Shown piece by piece: positions 15,885 to 25,126 of a DNA stretch of 58,094 bases (position 1 is the stretch's first letter; each line of letters opens with the position of its first letter). The position numbers and the translations under genes are program-made. Below the pieces are notes generated by a model. The model was not told the DNA's origin, searched no databases, and saw only the letters and a program-made list of their open reading frames with translations. The stretch is from Guptibacillus hwajinpoensis. Lineage in GTDB: Bacteria > Bacillota > Bacilli > Bacillales > Bacillaceae_O. The stretch spans positions 1-58,094 of the forward strand of contig JAENYN010000030.1 in assembly GCA_016841765.1 (NCBI GenBank), in the 5' to 3' direction.

Positions 15885-18527
15885 TTATTGTTTCAGTTCT
15901 TCAAGCCGGTTTTTTACAATATCCCGCTTTTCAAGATAATCTTTTTCTTTCTTCCGCTCTTCTTCTACGACAGCCTCAGGCGCTTTTTTGACGAAGTTTT
16001 CGTTGCCGAGCTTCTTCTGGACACGGGTCACTTCGCCATTAAGCTTCTCCAGTTCCTTTTCAAGTCGGCTGATTTCTTCATCGATATCAATCAGGCCTTC
16101 AAGCGGCAAAATCAATTCTGCGCCTGTGACGACTGCTGTCATCGCTTTTTCATCGGCTTCTACGCCGGTTCCGATCAATAACTCACTCGGATTGCAGAAG
16201 CGCTCAAGGTAATCGCGGTTCTTTTCGAGCATCCCCATCGTCGCTTCTTCCGTTGTCTTGATTTTCAGCTTGATTTGCTTACTCATCGGCGTATTGACTT
16301 CAGCCCGGATATTGCGGACTGAGCGGATGATATCCACCAGGAGCTTCATTTCTTCTGAGGCCTGCTTATCTGACAGTTCTTCCTTGACTGCCGGCCAGCT
16401 GGCAACCGTGATCGATTCACCCTCATGCGGGAGGTGCTGCCAAATTTCTTCGGTAATAAACGGCATATACGGGTGCAATAGGCGCATCGTGTTATCGAGG
16501 ACATATGCCAGGACAGAACGGGTCGTCTTCTTCTGGGCTTCATCTTCCCCATAAAGCGGCAGTTTCGCCATTTCGATGTACCAGTCGCAAAGGTCATCCC
16601 AGATGAAGTTATAAAGCAGGCGCCCGACTTCGCCGAATTCGTATTTGTCCATCATCTTCGAGACATCCCGGATCGTCTCATTCAACCGTGTCAGAATCCA
16701 CTTATCGGCAACGGTTTTTTCGCCGCTCAAGTCGATTTCCCCGTACGTCATGCCTTCCATATTCATCAACGCAAAACGTGAGGCGTTCCAGATTTTGTTG
16801 CCGAAATTCCATGCCGACTCGACTTTTTCCCACTGGAAGCGCAAGTCCTGTCCCGGTGTTCCGCCAGTTGCCAGGAAATAGCGGAGCGCATCGGTGCCAT
16901 ACTGATCGATCACTTCCATCGGATCGATCCCGTTGCCAAGCGATTTACTCATCTTACGGCCGTCTGCATCGCGTACAAGACCATGCAGCAGAACGTCTTT
17001 AAATGGCCGCTCGCCAGTGAATTCGATGCCCTGGAATATCATCCGGGCGACCCAGAAATAAATGATGTCGTAACCCGTTACAAGGACGTCCGTCGGATAA
17101 TACCGTTTGAAGTCAGTTGAATCTTCATCCGGCCAGCCCATGGTTGAAAACGGCCAGAGTGCCGAGCTGAACCATGTGTCAAGGACATCGTCATCCTGAT
17201 TCCAGTTTTCAATATCCTGCGGCGGTTCACGGTCAACATAGATTTCCCCGGTTTCCTTATGGTACCAGGCCGGAATGCGGTGGCCCCACCAGAGCTGGCG
17301 GGAAATGCACCAGTCACGGATGTTTTCGATCCAGTGCATATAGGTTTTTTCAAACCGTTCCGGCACAAAGTTCACCTTTCCATCTGTCTTCTGCAACTCG
17401 ATCGCCTGTTCCGCCAGCGGCCCCATTTTGACAAACCATTGGGTGGAAAGGTATGGCTCGACAACTGCGCCGCTCCGCTCGGAATGGCCGACTGAATGCG
17501 TATGTTCCTCAATTTTTACGAGCACGCCTTCATCCTGAAGGTCTTTTACAATCTGTTTGCGGCATTCAAAACGGTCCATGCCCTGATATTTGCCGGCATT
17601 TTCGTTCATGCTGCCGTCCTCATTCATGACTAAAACGCGTTTCAGATTATGGCGGTTGCCGATTTCAAAGTCATTGGGATCATGGGCAGGAGTGATTTTA
17701 ACCGCACCCGACCCGAAATCCATATCGACGTAGTCATCACCGACAATTTCAAGTTCACGCCCGATAATTGGCAGAATTGCCTTTTTGCCGATTAAATGTT
17801 TGTAACGGTCATCTTCCGGATGAACTGCGATTGCCGTATCACCAAGCATCGTTTCCGGGCGGGTTGTCGCGATTTCGATTTCCCCGGAACCATCGGCTAG
17901 CGGATAGCGCATGTGATAGAAGGCGCCCTGGACATCCTTGTAAATGACCTCGATGTCAGACAGTGCCGTCTTCGTTTGCGGATCCCAGTTGATAATATAC
18001 TCGCCGCGGTAGATCAGGCCCTTTTTATATAGTGAGACGAACACTTCGCGAACTGCACTGGACAGGCCGTCATCAAGCGTAAAACGCTCGCGGGAATAGT
18101 CAAGTCCGAGACCGAGCTTTGCCCATTGCTGCCGGATGAATTCGGCGTACTCCTCTTTCCATTCCCATGATTTCTCGAGGAATTTTTCCCGTCCCAGATC
18201 ATGCCGGGAAATGCCCTGTTCACGCAGCTTTGCATCTACCTTTGCCTGAGTTGCAATTCCGGCATGGTCCATGCCCGGCAGCCATAACACGTCATAACCC
18301 TGCATCCGCTTCGTCCTGGTCAGGATATCCTGCAGCGTCGTATCCCATGCATGGCCCAGATGAAGCTTGCCGGTAACGTTCGGCGGCGGAATGACAATCG
18401 TGTATGGTTCTTTTGCTTCATCACCAGTCGCCTTGAAAAAATCCCCTTTCACCCACCAGTCATACCATTTCGCTTCAGTCGATTGCGGGTTATACTTCGT
18501 CGGCATCTTAATTTCTTCATTCGCCAT
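15885..18527 (-). CDS. valS: Valyl-tRNA synthetase
   Basis: This 880-residue class I synthetase charges tRNA-Val. The signature HIGH appears as HLGHAWDTT (about residue 56) and KMSKS as [17 protein letters not shown]. The CP1 editing domain, which hydrolyses mischarged Thr-tRNA, holds [17 protein letters not shown]. The C-terminal part (about 815-880) is the long coiled coil ([25 protein letters not shown]) that binds the tRNA elbow. AGGAGGG precedes the ATG. A T-box leader with promoter lies upstream, so expression should rise when tRNA-Val is uncharged. Length is that of Bacillus ValS. Confidence 0.98.
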   Translation of the reverse strand: MANEEIKMPTKYNPQSTEAKWYDWWVKGDFFKATGDEAKEPYTIVIPPPNVTGKLHLGHAWDTTLQDILTRTKRMQGYDVLWLPGMDHAGIATQAKVDAKLREQGISRHDLGREKFLEKSWEWKEEYAEFIRQQWAKLGLGLDYSRERFTLDDGLSSAVREVFVSLYKKGLIYRGEYIINWDPQTKTALSDIEVIYKDVQGAFYHMRYPLADGSGEIEIATTRPETMLGDTAIAVHPEDDRYKHLIGKKAILPIIGRELEIVGDDYVDMDFGSGAVKITPAHDPNDFEIGNRHNLKRVLVMNEDGSMNENAGKYQGMDRFECRKQIVKDLQDEGVLVKIEEHTHSVGHSERSGAVVEPYLSTQWFVKMGPLAEQAIELQKTDGKVNFVPERFEKTYMHWIENIRDWCISRQLWWGHRIPAWYHKETGEIYVDREPPQDIENWNQDDDVLDTWFSSALWPFSTMGWPDEDSTDFKRYYPTDVLVTGYDIIYFWVARMIFQGIEFTGERPFKDVLLHGLVRDADGRKMSKSLGNGIDPMEVIDQYGTDALRYFLATGGTPGQDLRFQWEKVESAWNFGNKIWNASRFALMNMEGMTYGEIDLSGEKTVADKWILTRLNETIRDVSKMMDKYEFGEVGRLLYNFIWDDLCDWYIEMAKLPLYGEDEAQKKTTRSVLAYVLDNTMRLLHPYMPFITEEIWQHLPHEGESITVASWPAVKEELSDKQASEEMKLLVDIIRSVRNIRAEVNTPMSKQIKLKIKTTEEATMGMLEKNRDYLERFCNPSELLIGTGVEADEKAMTAVVTGAELILPLEGLIDIDEEISRLEKELEKLNGEVTRVQKKLGNENFVKKAPEAVVEEERKKEKDYLEKRDIVKNRLEELKQ

Positions 18528-18585
18528 GTTTATACCCTCCTGTTTTGGTTGTTTCGTCTTAAGTCCTATTATTGAAGTCAGCCAA

Positions 18586-18872
18586 TAAAAAAAGCCTTTT
18601 TCACCAAAAGGGCGAAAAAAGCTTGTATCCGCGGTACCACCTTTATTTGCCTGGATAGGAAGATGTTACTCCCATCCGGCACACTTCATCAGATAACGGC
18701 TTTTGCCGGCTTCTTCTACTGGCCGTATCGGCCTCATTCAAAGAAGCTGCTTAAGGGCGACCTTCCGAATGCGCGGATCCTGGAAATTCTCTCAGCAATT
18801 GAATTTCCTCTCTTTAGGCCTTGCACCCGTACTCTTCCCTTTCCCAGCATTTCAATCATGGACTTTTTAAAA
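18586..18872 (-). promoter_or_regulatory. T-box leader of valS
   Basis: The minus-strand leader holds the hallmark AGGTGGTACCGCG (18629-18642, read in reverse), the distal-loop motif GCTGAGAG and an AGTA motif. It ends in a terminator whose stem pairs GCTTTTTTCGCC with GGTGAAAAAGGC, followed by TTTTTTT (18586-18622). A GTC triplet near 18759-18761 could be the valine specifier; that position is tentative because I did not fold the whole RNA. Uncharged tRNA-Val should favour the antiterminator. Confidence 0.92.
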
Positions 18873-18887
18873 TACTCATATATAAGT

Positions 18888-18917
18888 ATATTACAAATAA
18901 AGTTCAAATGACGTCAA
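18888..18917 (-). promoter_or_regulatory. Sigma-A promoter of valS
   Basis: On the minus strand TTGACG (18912-18917) and TAATAT (18888-18893) are separated by 18 bases, just upstream of the T-box leader. Confidence 0.75.
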
Positions 18918-19104
18918 CTATTCTCCCCCGTTTTTTTGCTTTTCATACCAGGGGCTGGCAGTACCAAGCTGATAGATACCTTCTTGCCGCCGAATACTGC
19001 CCTGTCTTTCAGGATCATGACTATTTCCAAAAACACTTTTCTCCGGGCTCCTGCATAAACTGATTGTAACACAATTGGGCGCTCTGCTTTGGGAGGAGGA
19101 AATC

Positions 19105-19296
19105 ATGAAAAGGCATTACTGGAAATACAGGCTGCCGCCTGGGGTAAGGAGATTCAGGGATATATGTGAACAAATCACGCTGCCGTTATGTATTTTCCAA
19201 CTGATCAGGACACTGATTTTCCCGACAACATTGGACGTCATCTTTTTGATTTGCCTGGTATTCCTGCTTTGTTGTTTTTATTTGGGTTGGATTTAG
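19105..19296 (+). CDS. Small membrane protein, unknown
   Basis: This 63-residue protein starts at an ATG behind a strong GGGAGGAGG. The N-terminal 25 residues are basic (KRHYWKYRLPPGVRRFRD); the remainder contains two hydrophobic stretches (ITLPLCIFQLIRTLIFP and LDVIFLICLVFLLCCFYLG) with three cysteines in the second half. It lies on the opposite strand to its neighbours and converges on ysxE. I cannot name a function. The good ribosome site and a topology-like pattern argue that it is real; the longer frame starting at 19075 would not have a ribosome site. Confidence 0.65.
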   Translation: MKRHYWKYRLPPGVRRFRDICEQITLPLCIFQLIRTLIFPTTLDVIFLICLVFLLCCFYLGWI

Positions 19297-19353
19297 GGGC
19301 CAGGAAAACTGCCCCGCACCTTGTTTGCTTCCCGTATCCTATTTCTTCACAGT

Positions 19354-19383
19354 AAACCGGCTGGCGTTTAAGTCAGCCGGTTT
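19354..19383. terminator. Bidirectional hairpin at the end of ysxE
   Basis: AAACCGGCTG and CAGCCGGTTT form a perfect 10-bp stem that overlaps the ysxE stop codon. The small plus-strand gene ends 57 bases before it, so the hairpin may end both convergent transcripts. Confidence 0.65.
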
Positions 19384-20377
19384 CTTCTGTCATTCCACTT
19401 TCAGTCTCCAGCACTTTCCTGGCAATCATGCTGCGTTTTTCGAGTTTCCAGGCAGCCTGCTGCAGGCTGCGGGTCCAGGTTAACTGATTCTCAAGCCGCA
19501 TGTTGCTGCGGCACAGTTCTGAAAGTTCCTGATGGGAGACTAATAATGCAGCAAACAAATATTTTTCTTCCTCACGCCACGAAAACGCTTCAAAGTAAGG
19601 TTCCAGGTTTTCCACAAACGTTATCGGATCGGCCGGTCCTTCAATCGCATTTCTTTCCGTATATGAAAGCAAATCGAAAACCGGTGAATCATAGCCTGCC
19701 TCCTCAAAATTTATAAGGAAGCCTCCTTCCCGATCTGTCAAGAAGTGTTCTTCACTTGCGTTATGGAGTGCCATGCAAATCCGCCCCTTTTTGTTCCTGG
19801 CTTCTTCTTGCCAGCTGGACAGCCACCTTTCTGAGTCTTCCAGCTGGACCATTGCCGGGAAAAAAGTAGAGGTGAAAAGATACTCTCCCGGAGACATGTA
19901 AATCCTTTGCTCGCACGCTTCCATGAACGCTTCGAATGTTAACCGCTGCTTTTGGCGTTCGCTTCTCAAGGTGGAATAGAACGCATCAAGCTGTCCTGCG
20001 GGCAGATCCATCTCCTTCACCGTCAAACGGTGAAGCCTGGCAATTTCCGCCGGGTATCCCTTACCGTTCCGGCCTGCTTCTGCTTCTGTATCTATCCACG
20101 GTGTCAGCGTATAAAAAAAACCGTTATATTCAACAACCGGCTGTCCGGCAATGGTCGGGGCCGGGGCAAGGAAACGGCGATACCCTTTTTTATACATGGT
20201 TTGCAACAGTTGGGTAAACCTTCCGACATCTTCAGATCGAAGACGCGTTTTTTTCAATGCAAAGGTTCCGCGGTCCGTTTTCACCTTTTTGACACGGCCC
20301 CGGCCAGCCACTTCCACCGGAGTTAAACGGTAAGAGGCCAGGATATGCCGGTATTTGTCAGAAACAGTTTCTGTCAT
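19373..20377 (-). CDS. ysxE: Spore coat-associated protein YsxE (CotS-like kinase fold)
   Basis: This 334-residue protein belongs to the CotS/YsxE family of aminoglycoside-phosphotransferase-like folds found in the spore coat. ALKKTRLRSEDV (about 38-49) is the lysine-bearing nucleotide-loop region, and ICMALHNASEEHFL (about 205-218) replaces the usual HGDLHxxN catalytic loop: the first conserved His/Asp are altered (ALHNAS), so kinase activity is doubtful. INFEEAGYDSPVFDL corresponds to the metal-binding IDFD region. B. subtilis ysxE likewise stands between valS and spoVID. AGGTGAGG precedes the ATG. Confidence 0.88.
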   Translation of the reverse strand: MTETVSDKYRHILASYRLTPVEVAGRGRVKKVKTDRGTFALKKTRLRSEDVGRFTQLLQTMYKKGYRRFLAPAPTIAGQPVVEYNGFFYTLTPWIDTEAEAGRNGKGYPAEIARLHRLTVKEMDLPAGQLDAFYSTLRSERQKQRLTFEAFMEACEQRIYMSPGEYLFTSTFFPAMVQLEDSERWLSSWQEEARNKKGRICMALHNASEEHFLTDREGGFLINFEEAGYDSPVFDLLSYTERNAIEGPADPITFVENLEPYFEAFSWREEEKYLFAALLVSHQELSELCRSNMRLENQLTWTRSLQQAAWKLEKRSMIARKVLETESGMTEETG

Positions 20378-20463
20378 TGGGCCTCACCTGCTGTTATTGA
20401 TTAATTTACATTCGCCTGATGCCTCAGCATACACTTACAAAAGGCGATCTACCGCAAAAGAGA

Positions 20464-20484
20464 AAACGGCAATGAATGCCGTTT
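20464..20484 (-). terminator. Hairpin after spoVID
   Basis: AAACGGCA and TGCCGTTT pair across a 5-base loop, followed on the minus strand by TCTCTTTT. It lies ten bases after the spoVID stop and may lower read-through into ysxE. Confidence 0.6.
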
Positions 20485-20493
20485 CAATGTCCT

Positions 20494-21780
20494 TTATACT
20501 TTGCTTTCGGCAACCGGTATATATAAAATCTGGCCGGCATGGACATCATCCTTTTCCAGCCTGTTGACCCTTACGAGTGTGCCGGCTTGAAGTTCATAAC
20601 GCTCGGCGATTGCATCAAGAGAATCGCCATCCTGGACAATGTACATTTTTAAGCGGGAAAAATCATCCTGTTCACTAGAGAGGAACTTCGTCAAATACAG
20701 GGCATTCTCATCCCTCTTTTTACTTTTTGCCGATTTGGGGGCAGTCTCTTCTTCTACTTCAGGTTCCTCAACAGCTTCTTCATAAGCACCCCGTGCCATG
20801 AAATAATGTTCCTCTTCTTCCTGGCGTCCCTTCATGCCGATTTGGGGTTCCTTTAGATGATCTGCCTGCCCTTCTTCAGGTTCCATCTCAGCTTTTTTTC
20901 GGGATTCAGCAGTAAAGGAGATGACTTTATCGCCATAATCCTCTTCCCTTTCATTTGAAAGAGGGGAGAAACCGGCTTCTTCATCGTCTACTCCTGCTCC
21001 TCCGTAATCTTTTTCAGCCATTTCCTGTCTCACAGGCAATGCAGCCTCTTCTTGGACACTTTCAAAAGCTCCACCCGAATTTTCCTGCCCTGCTTCCTCC
21101 CATTCCGGTTCAATCGTCATTTCCGGTACAGGGTTTTGAGTTTCAGGGCCGGCTTGCTCTTCTCTCGATACAGAAGGCTCTGCTTGTTCAGTTTGTTCTT
21201 CTTCAAATTGTGCTGTTTCCGGGACTTGTTCAGTTTGTTCTTGATTCATTTCCGTTTCCGATTGATTGCCGCCATCTTGTTCAGACCTGACAGCTTCCGC
21301 TTCCTCTCTGGCGGCTTCAGGTGCTGCCTCAGCTTCGGATTTTGGCCGTAAAGTGGATATGCCGCTAATCGATAAGTCTGCACTTAACTGAAGGCATCCT
21401 GTTCTTGGAAGTTCATAATCAAACGTCTCTATTGTGACATATACTTCATTCAAATCTTCGACACGCGTTTTTGGCACAGTAATATCAATCGGAAAACGGT
21501 GTTCAAGGACGCTCGTGCCATCTTCGTTTAACTGAACCCGGTCGATGAGGCGCATGCCCCTTCTTGCTTCATCGGCACCTTCATCTCCATCCGATTCCGC
21601 TGCACGGTATTCCCCGCTTAGTAATAGAGCCCCCTTTATGGAAACGTGCTGATTATGCTCCTGTATGACAATATCGGGTTCAAGGGACATGGATACCATT
21701 TCGGATACTTCCTGTCCTCTTTCAAACCATACAGTTTCTTCTACCGAAAACCGCAATGATTGGTTATAATCCTCGGACAA
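20494..21780 (-). CDS. spoVID: Stage VI sporulation protein D with LysM domain
   Basis: This 428-residue spore morphogenetic protein lets the coat encase the forespore. Residues 1-150 form the conserved N-terminal SpoVID domain (starting SEDYNQSLRFSVEETVWFERG), which interacts with coat proteins. A long, very Glu/Gln-rich, low-complexity middle (about 150-375) is probably disordered. The C-terminal LysM domain (about 378-425) has MYIVQDGDSLDAIAERY. The start codon is TTG, eight bases after AAAGGAGG. In B. subtilis SpoVID the LysM binds lipid II in the mother cell, and SpoVID binds SafA and SpoIVA. Confidence 0.93.
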   Translation of the reverse strand: MSEDYNQSLRFSVEETVWFERGQEVSEMVSMSLEPDIVIQEHNQHVSIKGALLLSGEYRAAESDGDEGADEARRGMRLIDRVQLNEDGTSVLEHRFPIDITVPKTRVEDLNEVYVTIETFDYELPRTGCLQLSADLSISGISTLRPKSEAEAAPEAAREEAEAVRSEQDGGNQSETEMNQEQTEQVPETAQFEEEQTEQAEPSVSREEQAGPETQNPVPEMTIEPEWEEAGQENSGGAFESVQEEAALPVRQEMAEKDYGGAGVDDEEAGFSPLSNEREEDYGDKVISFTAESRKKAEMEPEEGQADHLKEPQIGMKGRQEEEEHYFMARGAYEEAVEEPEVEEETAPKSAKSKKRDENALYLTKFLSSEQDDFSRLKMYIVQDGDSLDAIAERYELQAGTLVRVNRLEKDDVHAGQILYIPVAESKV

Positions 21781-21974
21781 GTCACTTCCTCCTTTCGGAC
21801 ATTTACTTCGACACTACAGATTTATGAGCCTGTTTCCGCTTTTATGATTACTATTTCGGCGGAGGCCTTATCCCGTTTACTGGAAGCTGTCCAATTGCAC
21901 CAATGTTTTTTTATACTTTTGTAACAAACGCTGTTTATTACAATTTTAAGGAGCAGGATAGCAGGTGATAATTC

Positions 21975-22205
21975 AAATGGTTGATTTTCATAAAGGTGCT
22001 CGCTTTGATCCATAAGTATATGTGCGACATTCCTGCTACCCTCCGACTGCACTCTCAGAGTTTTCTTTGCCACGCGGCGGGCTCTCGACGCTGCAATCCT
22101 GGAGGGTTCTCCGCAACCTCCGTAGATCCCTTGAATTCTCACCGCATGAAGGAAATAGGCAGAATACACATGGAGTGGAGCCCCTTCCACTCTAATCTAT
22201 TGAAT
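21975..22205. repeat. Diverged MITE-related repeat
   Basis: The left part (GGTTGATTTTCATAAAGG followed by GCTCGCTTT) and the right part (CCTTCCACTCTAATCTATTG) match the ends of the MITE-like element in sequence and order, but the core differs and the 12-bp terminal repeats are not recognisable. It could be an old copy or a sister family that shares ends. Confidence 0.5.
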
Positions 22206-22542
22206 GTACCGAATTCACTTCATTTAGCCAGCCATTTGGATAACATTTATGCCTTTATCAAATCACTTAAAGGAGTATGAGAGATTCGGTTTATAGATCA
22301 AAAATGAATAATGATAATTCGAATTCGTTAATATTTTTCATAATAGGCACTTATTATGTGATACTGAAATAGTTTGGTGTGCTCGTAACTTCTTTTGCTT
22401 TAGAGGTGTTAAACTGAGTGGATTGGAGCGGAAGGCATTCGACTCCTCGAAAATAAAAACCAATTTTCTTTGTGCGAGAGAATAAACATCTTCCCTCTAA
22501 ACCTAATCCTGGCAGATAATGATCATGTACAATTTTCGTCAT

Positions 22543-22667
22543 GAACAAAAGCGCAGGCCGTCCGTTTAGCAGCGTACGCAAGCGGAGGGATCCGCAGGAA
22601 GGTGATCTTTCCTTCCGGAGGGGATCACCGCTTATGGCGATAGCCGCTGGCGCCTGGAGCTGGATGA
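22543..22667 (+). repeat. Structured repeat family 2, copy A
   Basis: About 125 bases beginning GAACAAAAGCGCAGG and ending CGCCTGGAGCTGGATGA. It matches 47543-47668 over its whole length with scattered changes. Internal inverted repeats (for example GGTGATC with GATCACC) suggest a folded RNA or DNA hairpin. No gene is inside. Confidence 0.8.
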
Positions 22668-22721
22668 ATCCCTTCCCGCTTTTTATCCACAATACCAAAA
22701 TTTTATAATTTCCTTAACAGA

Positions 22722-22750
22722 GAAAAAACCGCCCGGACAACCGGGCGGTT
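22722..22750 (-). terminator. Terminator after hemL
   Basis: On the minus strand CCGCCCGG and CCGGGCGG pair across TTGT and are followed by TTTTTTC. It lies a few bases after the hemL stop and ends the hem operon. Confidence 0.92.
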
Positions 22751-22753
22751 CGC

Positions 22754-24046
22754 TTAACCCTTTGCAATTTTTGAAAATACGCGATCAACTGCCGCGATTG
22801 TGGTTTCAATATCTTCATCAGTATGGGCGGTCGACAGGAACAGCCCTTCAAACTGGGAAGGAGGAAGAAAAATGCCTTCTTCAACCATCTCGCGGTAGTA
22901 TGCGGCAAACATATCCAAATCGGAACTGCTTGCTTTCTCAAAATTCGTGACCTCTTCATCAGTAAAGAAGAATCCGACCATCGAACCCGCGCGGTTGACC
23001 GCATGCGGGATGCCATGCTTTTCGGCAGCCTGCTTGAATCCTTCTTCGAGGCGTTTCGCTTTGGCTTCGAATGTTTGATATGAATCAGGAGTCAGTTGGC
23101 TTAGCGTCTCATATCCCGCTGTCATCGCGAGAGGATTTCCGGACAGGGTGCCGGCCTGGTAGATCGGTCCTGCCGGCGCCACTTTTTCCATAATCTCCGC
23201 TTTGCCGCCATACGCGCCGACCGGAAGCCCGCCGCCGATGACTTTACCGAGACATGTCAGGTCAGGCGTGACGCCGAAATGACCCTGGGCACAATTATAA
23301 CCGACGCGGAAGCCTGTCATCACTTCATCAAAAATAAGGAGTGATCCGTTTTGCTCGGTTATTTCCCGCAAATCTTCGAGGAAACCGGGCTGCGGCGGCA
23401 CAACGCCCATATTGCCGGCTACCGGTTCCACGATGACTCCGGCAATATCATCACCGAACTTTTCAAAAGCGTACCGGACACTTTCCATGTCATTGTACGG
23501 AACAGTAATCGTATTTTCAGCTACGCCTTTTGGAACGCCCGGGCTATCCGGCAAACCAAGCGTTGCAACACCTGATCCGGCTTTGATGAGCAGTGAATCG
23601 CCGTGTCCGTGGTAGCATCCGACAAACTTCATGATTTTGTTGCGCCCTGTATACCCTCGTGCAAGGCGAAGCGCACTCATCGTTGCCTCCGTGCCCGAGT
23701 TGACCATGCGCACAATTTCAATGGAAGGGACCCGTTCGATGACCAGTTCGGCAAGCTTGTTTTCAATGACAGTAGGTGCGCCGAAGCTTGTCCCTGACTC
23801 TGTCGTCTTTTTCAGGCTTTCAACGACACGTTCATCGGCATGCCCCAGGATTAACGGCCCCCATGACAGCACATAATCGATATATTCATTTCCATCGATA
23901 TCATAGATTTTGGAGCCTTTGCCCCGCTCCATGAATATTGGGTCCATATCCACCGATTTGAACGCGCGCACAGGGCTGTTTACGCCGCCAGGCATCAGTT
24001 GTACCGCTTGTTTAAACGAAGCCCTCGATTTTTCAAAGCTTTTCAT
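22754..24046 (-). CDS. hemL: Glutamate-1-semialdehyde 2,1-aminomutase
   Basis: This 430-residue PLP enzyme moves the amino group of glutamate-1-semialdehyde to make 5-aminolevulinate. The PLP lysine lies in [18 protein letters not shown] (about residue 267). The start region [13 protein letters not shown] and [15 protein letters not shown] (phosphate-binding) are typical. It is the last gene of hemAXCDBL, 18 bases after hemB. GGAGGAGG precedes the ATG. The order is as in B. subtilis. Confidence 0.98.
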   Translation of the reverse strand: MKSFEKSRASFKQAVQLMPGGVNSPVRAFKSVDMDPIFMERGKGSKIYDIDGNEYIDYVLSWGPLILGHADERVVESLKKTTESGTSFGAPTVIENKLAELVIERVPSIEIVRMVNSGTEATMSALRLARGYTGRNKIMKFVGCYHGHGDSLLIKAGSGVATLGLPDSPGVPKGVAENTITVPYNDMESVRYAFEKFGDDIAGVIVEPVAGNMGVVPPQPGFLEDLREITEQNGSLLIFDEVMTGFRVGYNCAQGHFGVTPDLTCLGKVIGGGLPVGAYGGKAEIMEKVAPAGPIYQAGTLSGNPLAMTAGYETLSQLTPDSYQTFEAKAKRLEEGFKQAAEKHGIPHAVNRAGSMVGFFFTDEEVTNFEKASSSDLDMFAAYYREMVEEGIFLPPSQFEGLFLSTAHTDEDIETTIAAVDRVFSKIAKG

Positions 24047-24064
24047 CGTATTCCTCCTCCGGTT

Positions 24065-25045
24065 TTATTGTTCGTTCAGCCAGCGTGCTGCATCTTTTGC
24101 GAAGTAAGTGATAATGAGATCCGCCCCTGCCCGCTTCATGCTGACCAATTTTTCCATCACGATCTCTTTTTCATCAACCCAGCCGTTCTGGGCAGCAGCC
24201 TTGATCATGGAAAATTCCCCGCTGACATTATAAGCGACAACAGGTGCATGGAAGCGGTCACGGACTTCCCTGATAATATCAAGATAAGACAATGCCGGTT
24301 TGACGATCAGGAAATCAGCGCCTTCGTCCAGGTCAGACTGTGCTTCACGGAGCGCCTCAAGCCGGTTAGGCGGATCCATTTGATATTCTTTCCTGTCGCC
24401 GAATTGCGGGGAACTGTGAGCCGCATCCCGAAACGGGCCGTAAAAAGCCGATGCATATTTCACTGCGTAAGACATAACCGGAACATTTTCAAACCCTGCT
24501 TCATCAAGTCCCGCCCTGATGGCTGCGACGAACCCGTCCATCATATTGGACGGAGCGATGATGTCAGCACCTGCTTTCGCCTGGGATACGGCAGTGCGCG
24601 CCAGCAAATCAAGAGTCGGGTCATTCAAAATTTTTCCGCCCTCCACAATGCCGCAATGACCGTGGCTTGTGAACTGGCAAAGGCATGTATCTGCAATGAC
24701 CGTAAGATCGGGGAAATGCTCCTTGATCTGGGCGATTGCTTTTTGGACAATCCCATGATCATTATAGGCCTCGGACCCCTCTTCATCTTTATGGTTCGGG
24801 ACGCCGAAAACGATGACAGACGGAACGCCAAGATCAGACACTTCCTGCATCTCCTCATTCAGCAAATCCAGAGAAAGATGGTACACGCCTGGCATGGATG
24901 GAACTTCTTGACGGATATTTTCCCCTTCCACCACGAATATCGGATAAATGAGATCATCTTTATGTAAATGGGTTTCCCTGACCATTGCGCGCATACCTGC
25001 ACTGCTGCGGAGCCTGCGGTGCCGGTCAAATTGTAAATCTTTCAT
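24065..25045 (-). CDS. hemB: Porphobilinogen synthase (5-aminolevulinate dehydratase)
   Basis: This 326-residue TIM-barrel enzyme condenses two 5-aminolevulinate molecules to porphobilinogen. The two Schiff-base lysines are in [18 protein letters not shown] and in [27 protein letters not shown] holds the cysteine zinc-site region (C-C-C pattern). GGAGGG precedes the ATG. The gene follows hemD by 81 bases containing a hairpin, so it is probably cotranscribed with partial attenuation or processing. Confidence 0.98.
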   Translation of the reverse strand: MKDLQFDRHRRLRSSAGMRAMVRETHLHKDDLIYPIFVVEGENIRQEVPSMPGVYHLSLDLLNEEMQEVSDLGVPSVIVFGVPNHKDEEGSEAYNDHGIVQKAIAQIKEHFPDLTVIADTCLCQFTSHGHCGIVEGGKILNDPTLDLLARTAVSQAKAGADIIAPSNMMDGFVAAIRAGLDEAGFENVPVMSYAVKYASAFYGPFRDAAHSSPQFGDRKEYQMDPPNRLEALREAQSDLDEGADFLIVKPALSYLDIIREVRDRFHAPVVAYNVSGEFSMIKAAAQNGWVDEKEIVMEKLVSMKRAGADLIITYFAKDAARWLNEQ

Positions 25046-25084
25046 GATTTTACCCTCCTTTATAGTCCTTCAATTACATGTAAA

Positions 25085-25108
25085 GCACCATTCTCTTGCC
25101 AATGGTGC
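25085..25108 (-). terminator. Intercistronic hairpin between hemD and hemB
   Basis: GCACCATT and AATGGTGC pair across eight bases, followed on the minus strand only by TTTACA. It is probably a weak attenuator or an RNA processing signal inside the hem operon and not a full terminator. Confidence 0.5.
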
Positions 25109-25126
25109 CGCCGAACCAGAGCACTG

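Larger units (their letters stand above)
18528..19104. other. Intergenic region between valS and the small plus-strand gene
   Basis: This 577-base stretch contains the valS T-box and its promoter (18586-18917). The part from 18918 to 19104 holds the upstream region of the small plus-strand gene. I saw no other gene or clear hairpin there. Confidence 0.6.
21781..22753. other. Repeat-rich intergenic region between hemL and spoVID
   Basis: This 973-base stretch holds the spoVID leader, a diverged relative of the MITE-like element (about 21975-22205), a short fragment with the MITE end motif GATTGGAGCGGAAGG (about 22405-22455), one copy of the second repeat family (22543-22667) and the hem operon terminator. 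Open frames here lie inside repeats, have no ribosome site and are not credible genes. Confidence 0.7.

Noticed and set aside
15667-15939. Open frame across the MITE-like repeat
   Set aside because: It lies almost wholly inside the 182-bp repeat and the valS 3' end, and has no ribosome site. The repeat is non-coding.
21822-22698. Several open frames of about 100 codons in the gap before hemL
   Set aside because: They cover repeats, lack ribosome sites and have Arg/Ser/Cys-rich composition typical of shadows.
23999-24967. 322-codon plus-strand frame opposite hemB
   Set aside because: hemB on the minus strand has all catalytic motifs. The plus-strand frame is its antisense shadow.
25085-25108. 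Full terminator splitting the hem operon
   Set aside because: The hairpin is short and followed only by TTTACA. Gene order and short spacing favour one transcript with partial attenuation or processing.
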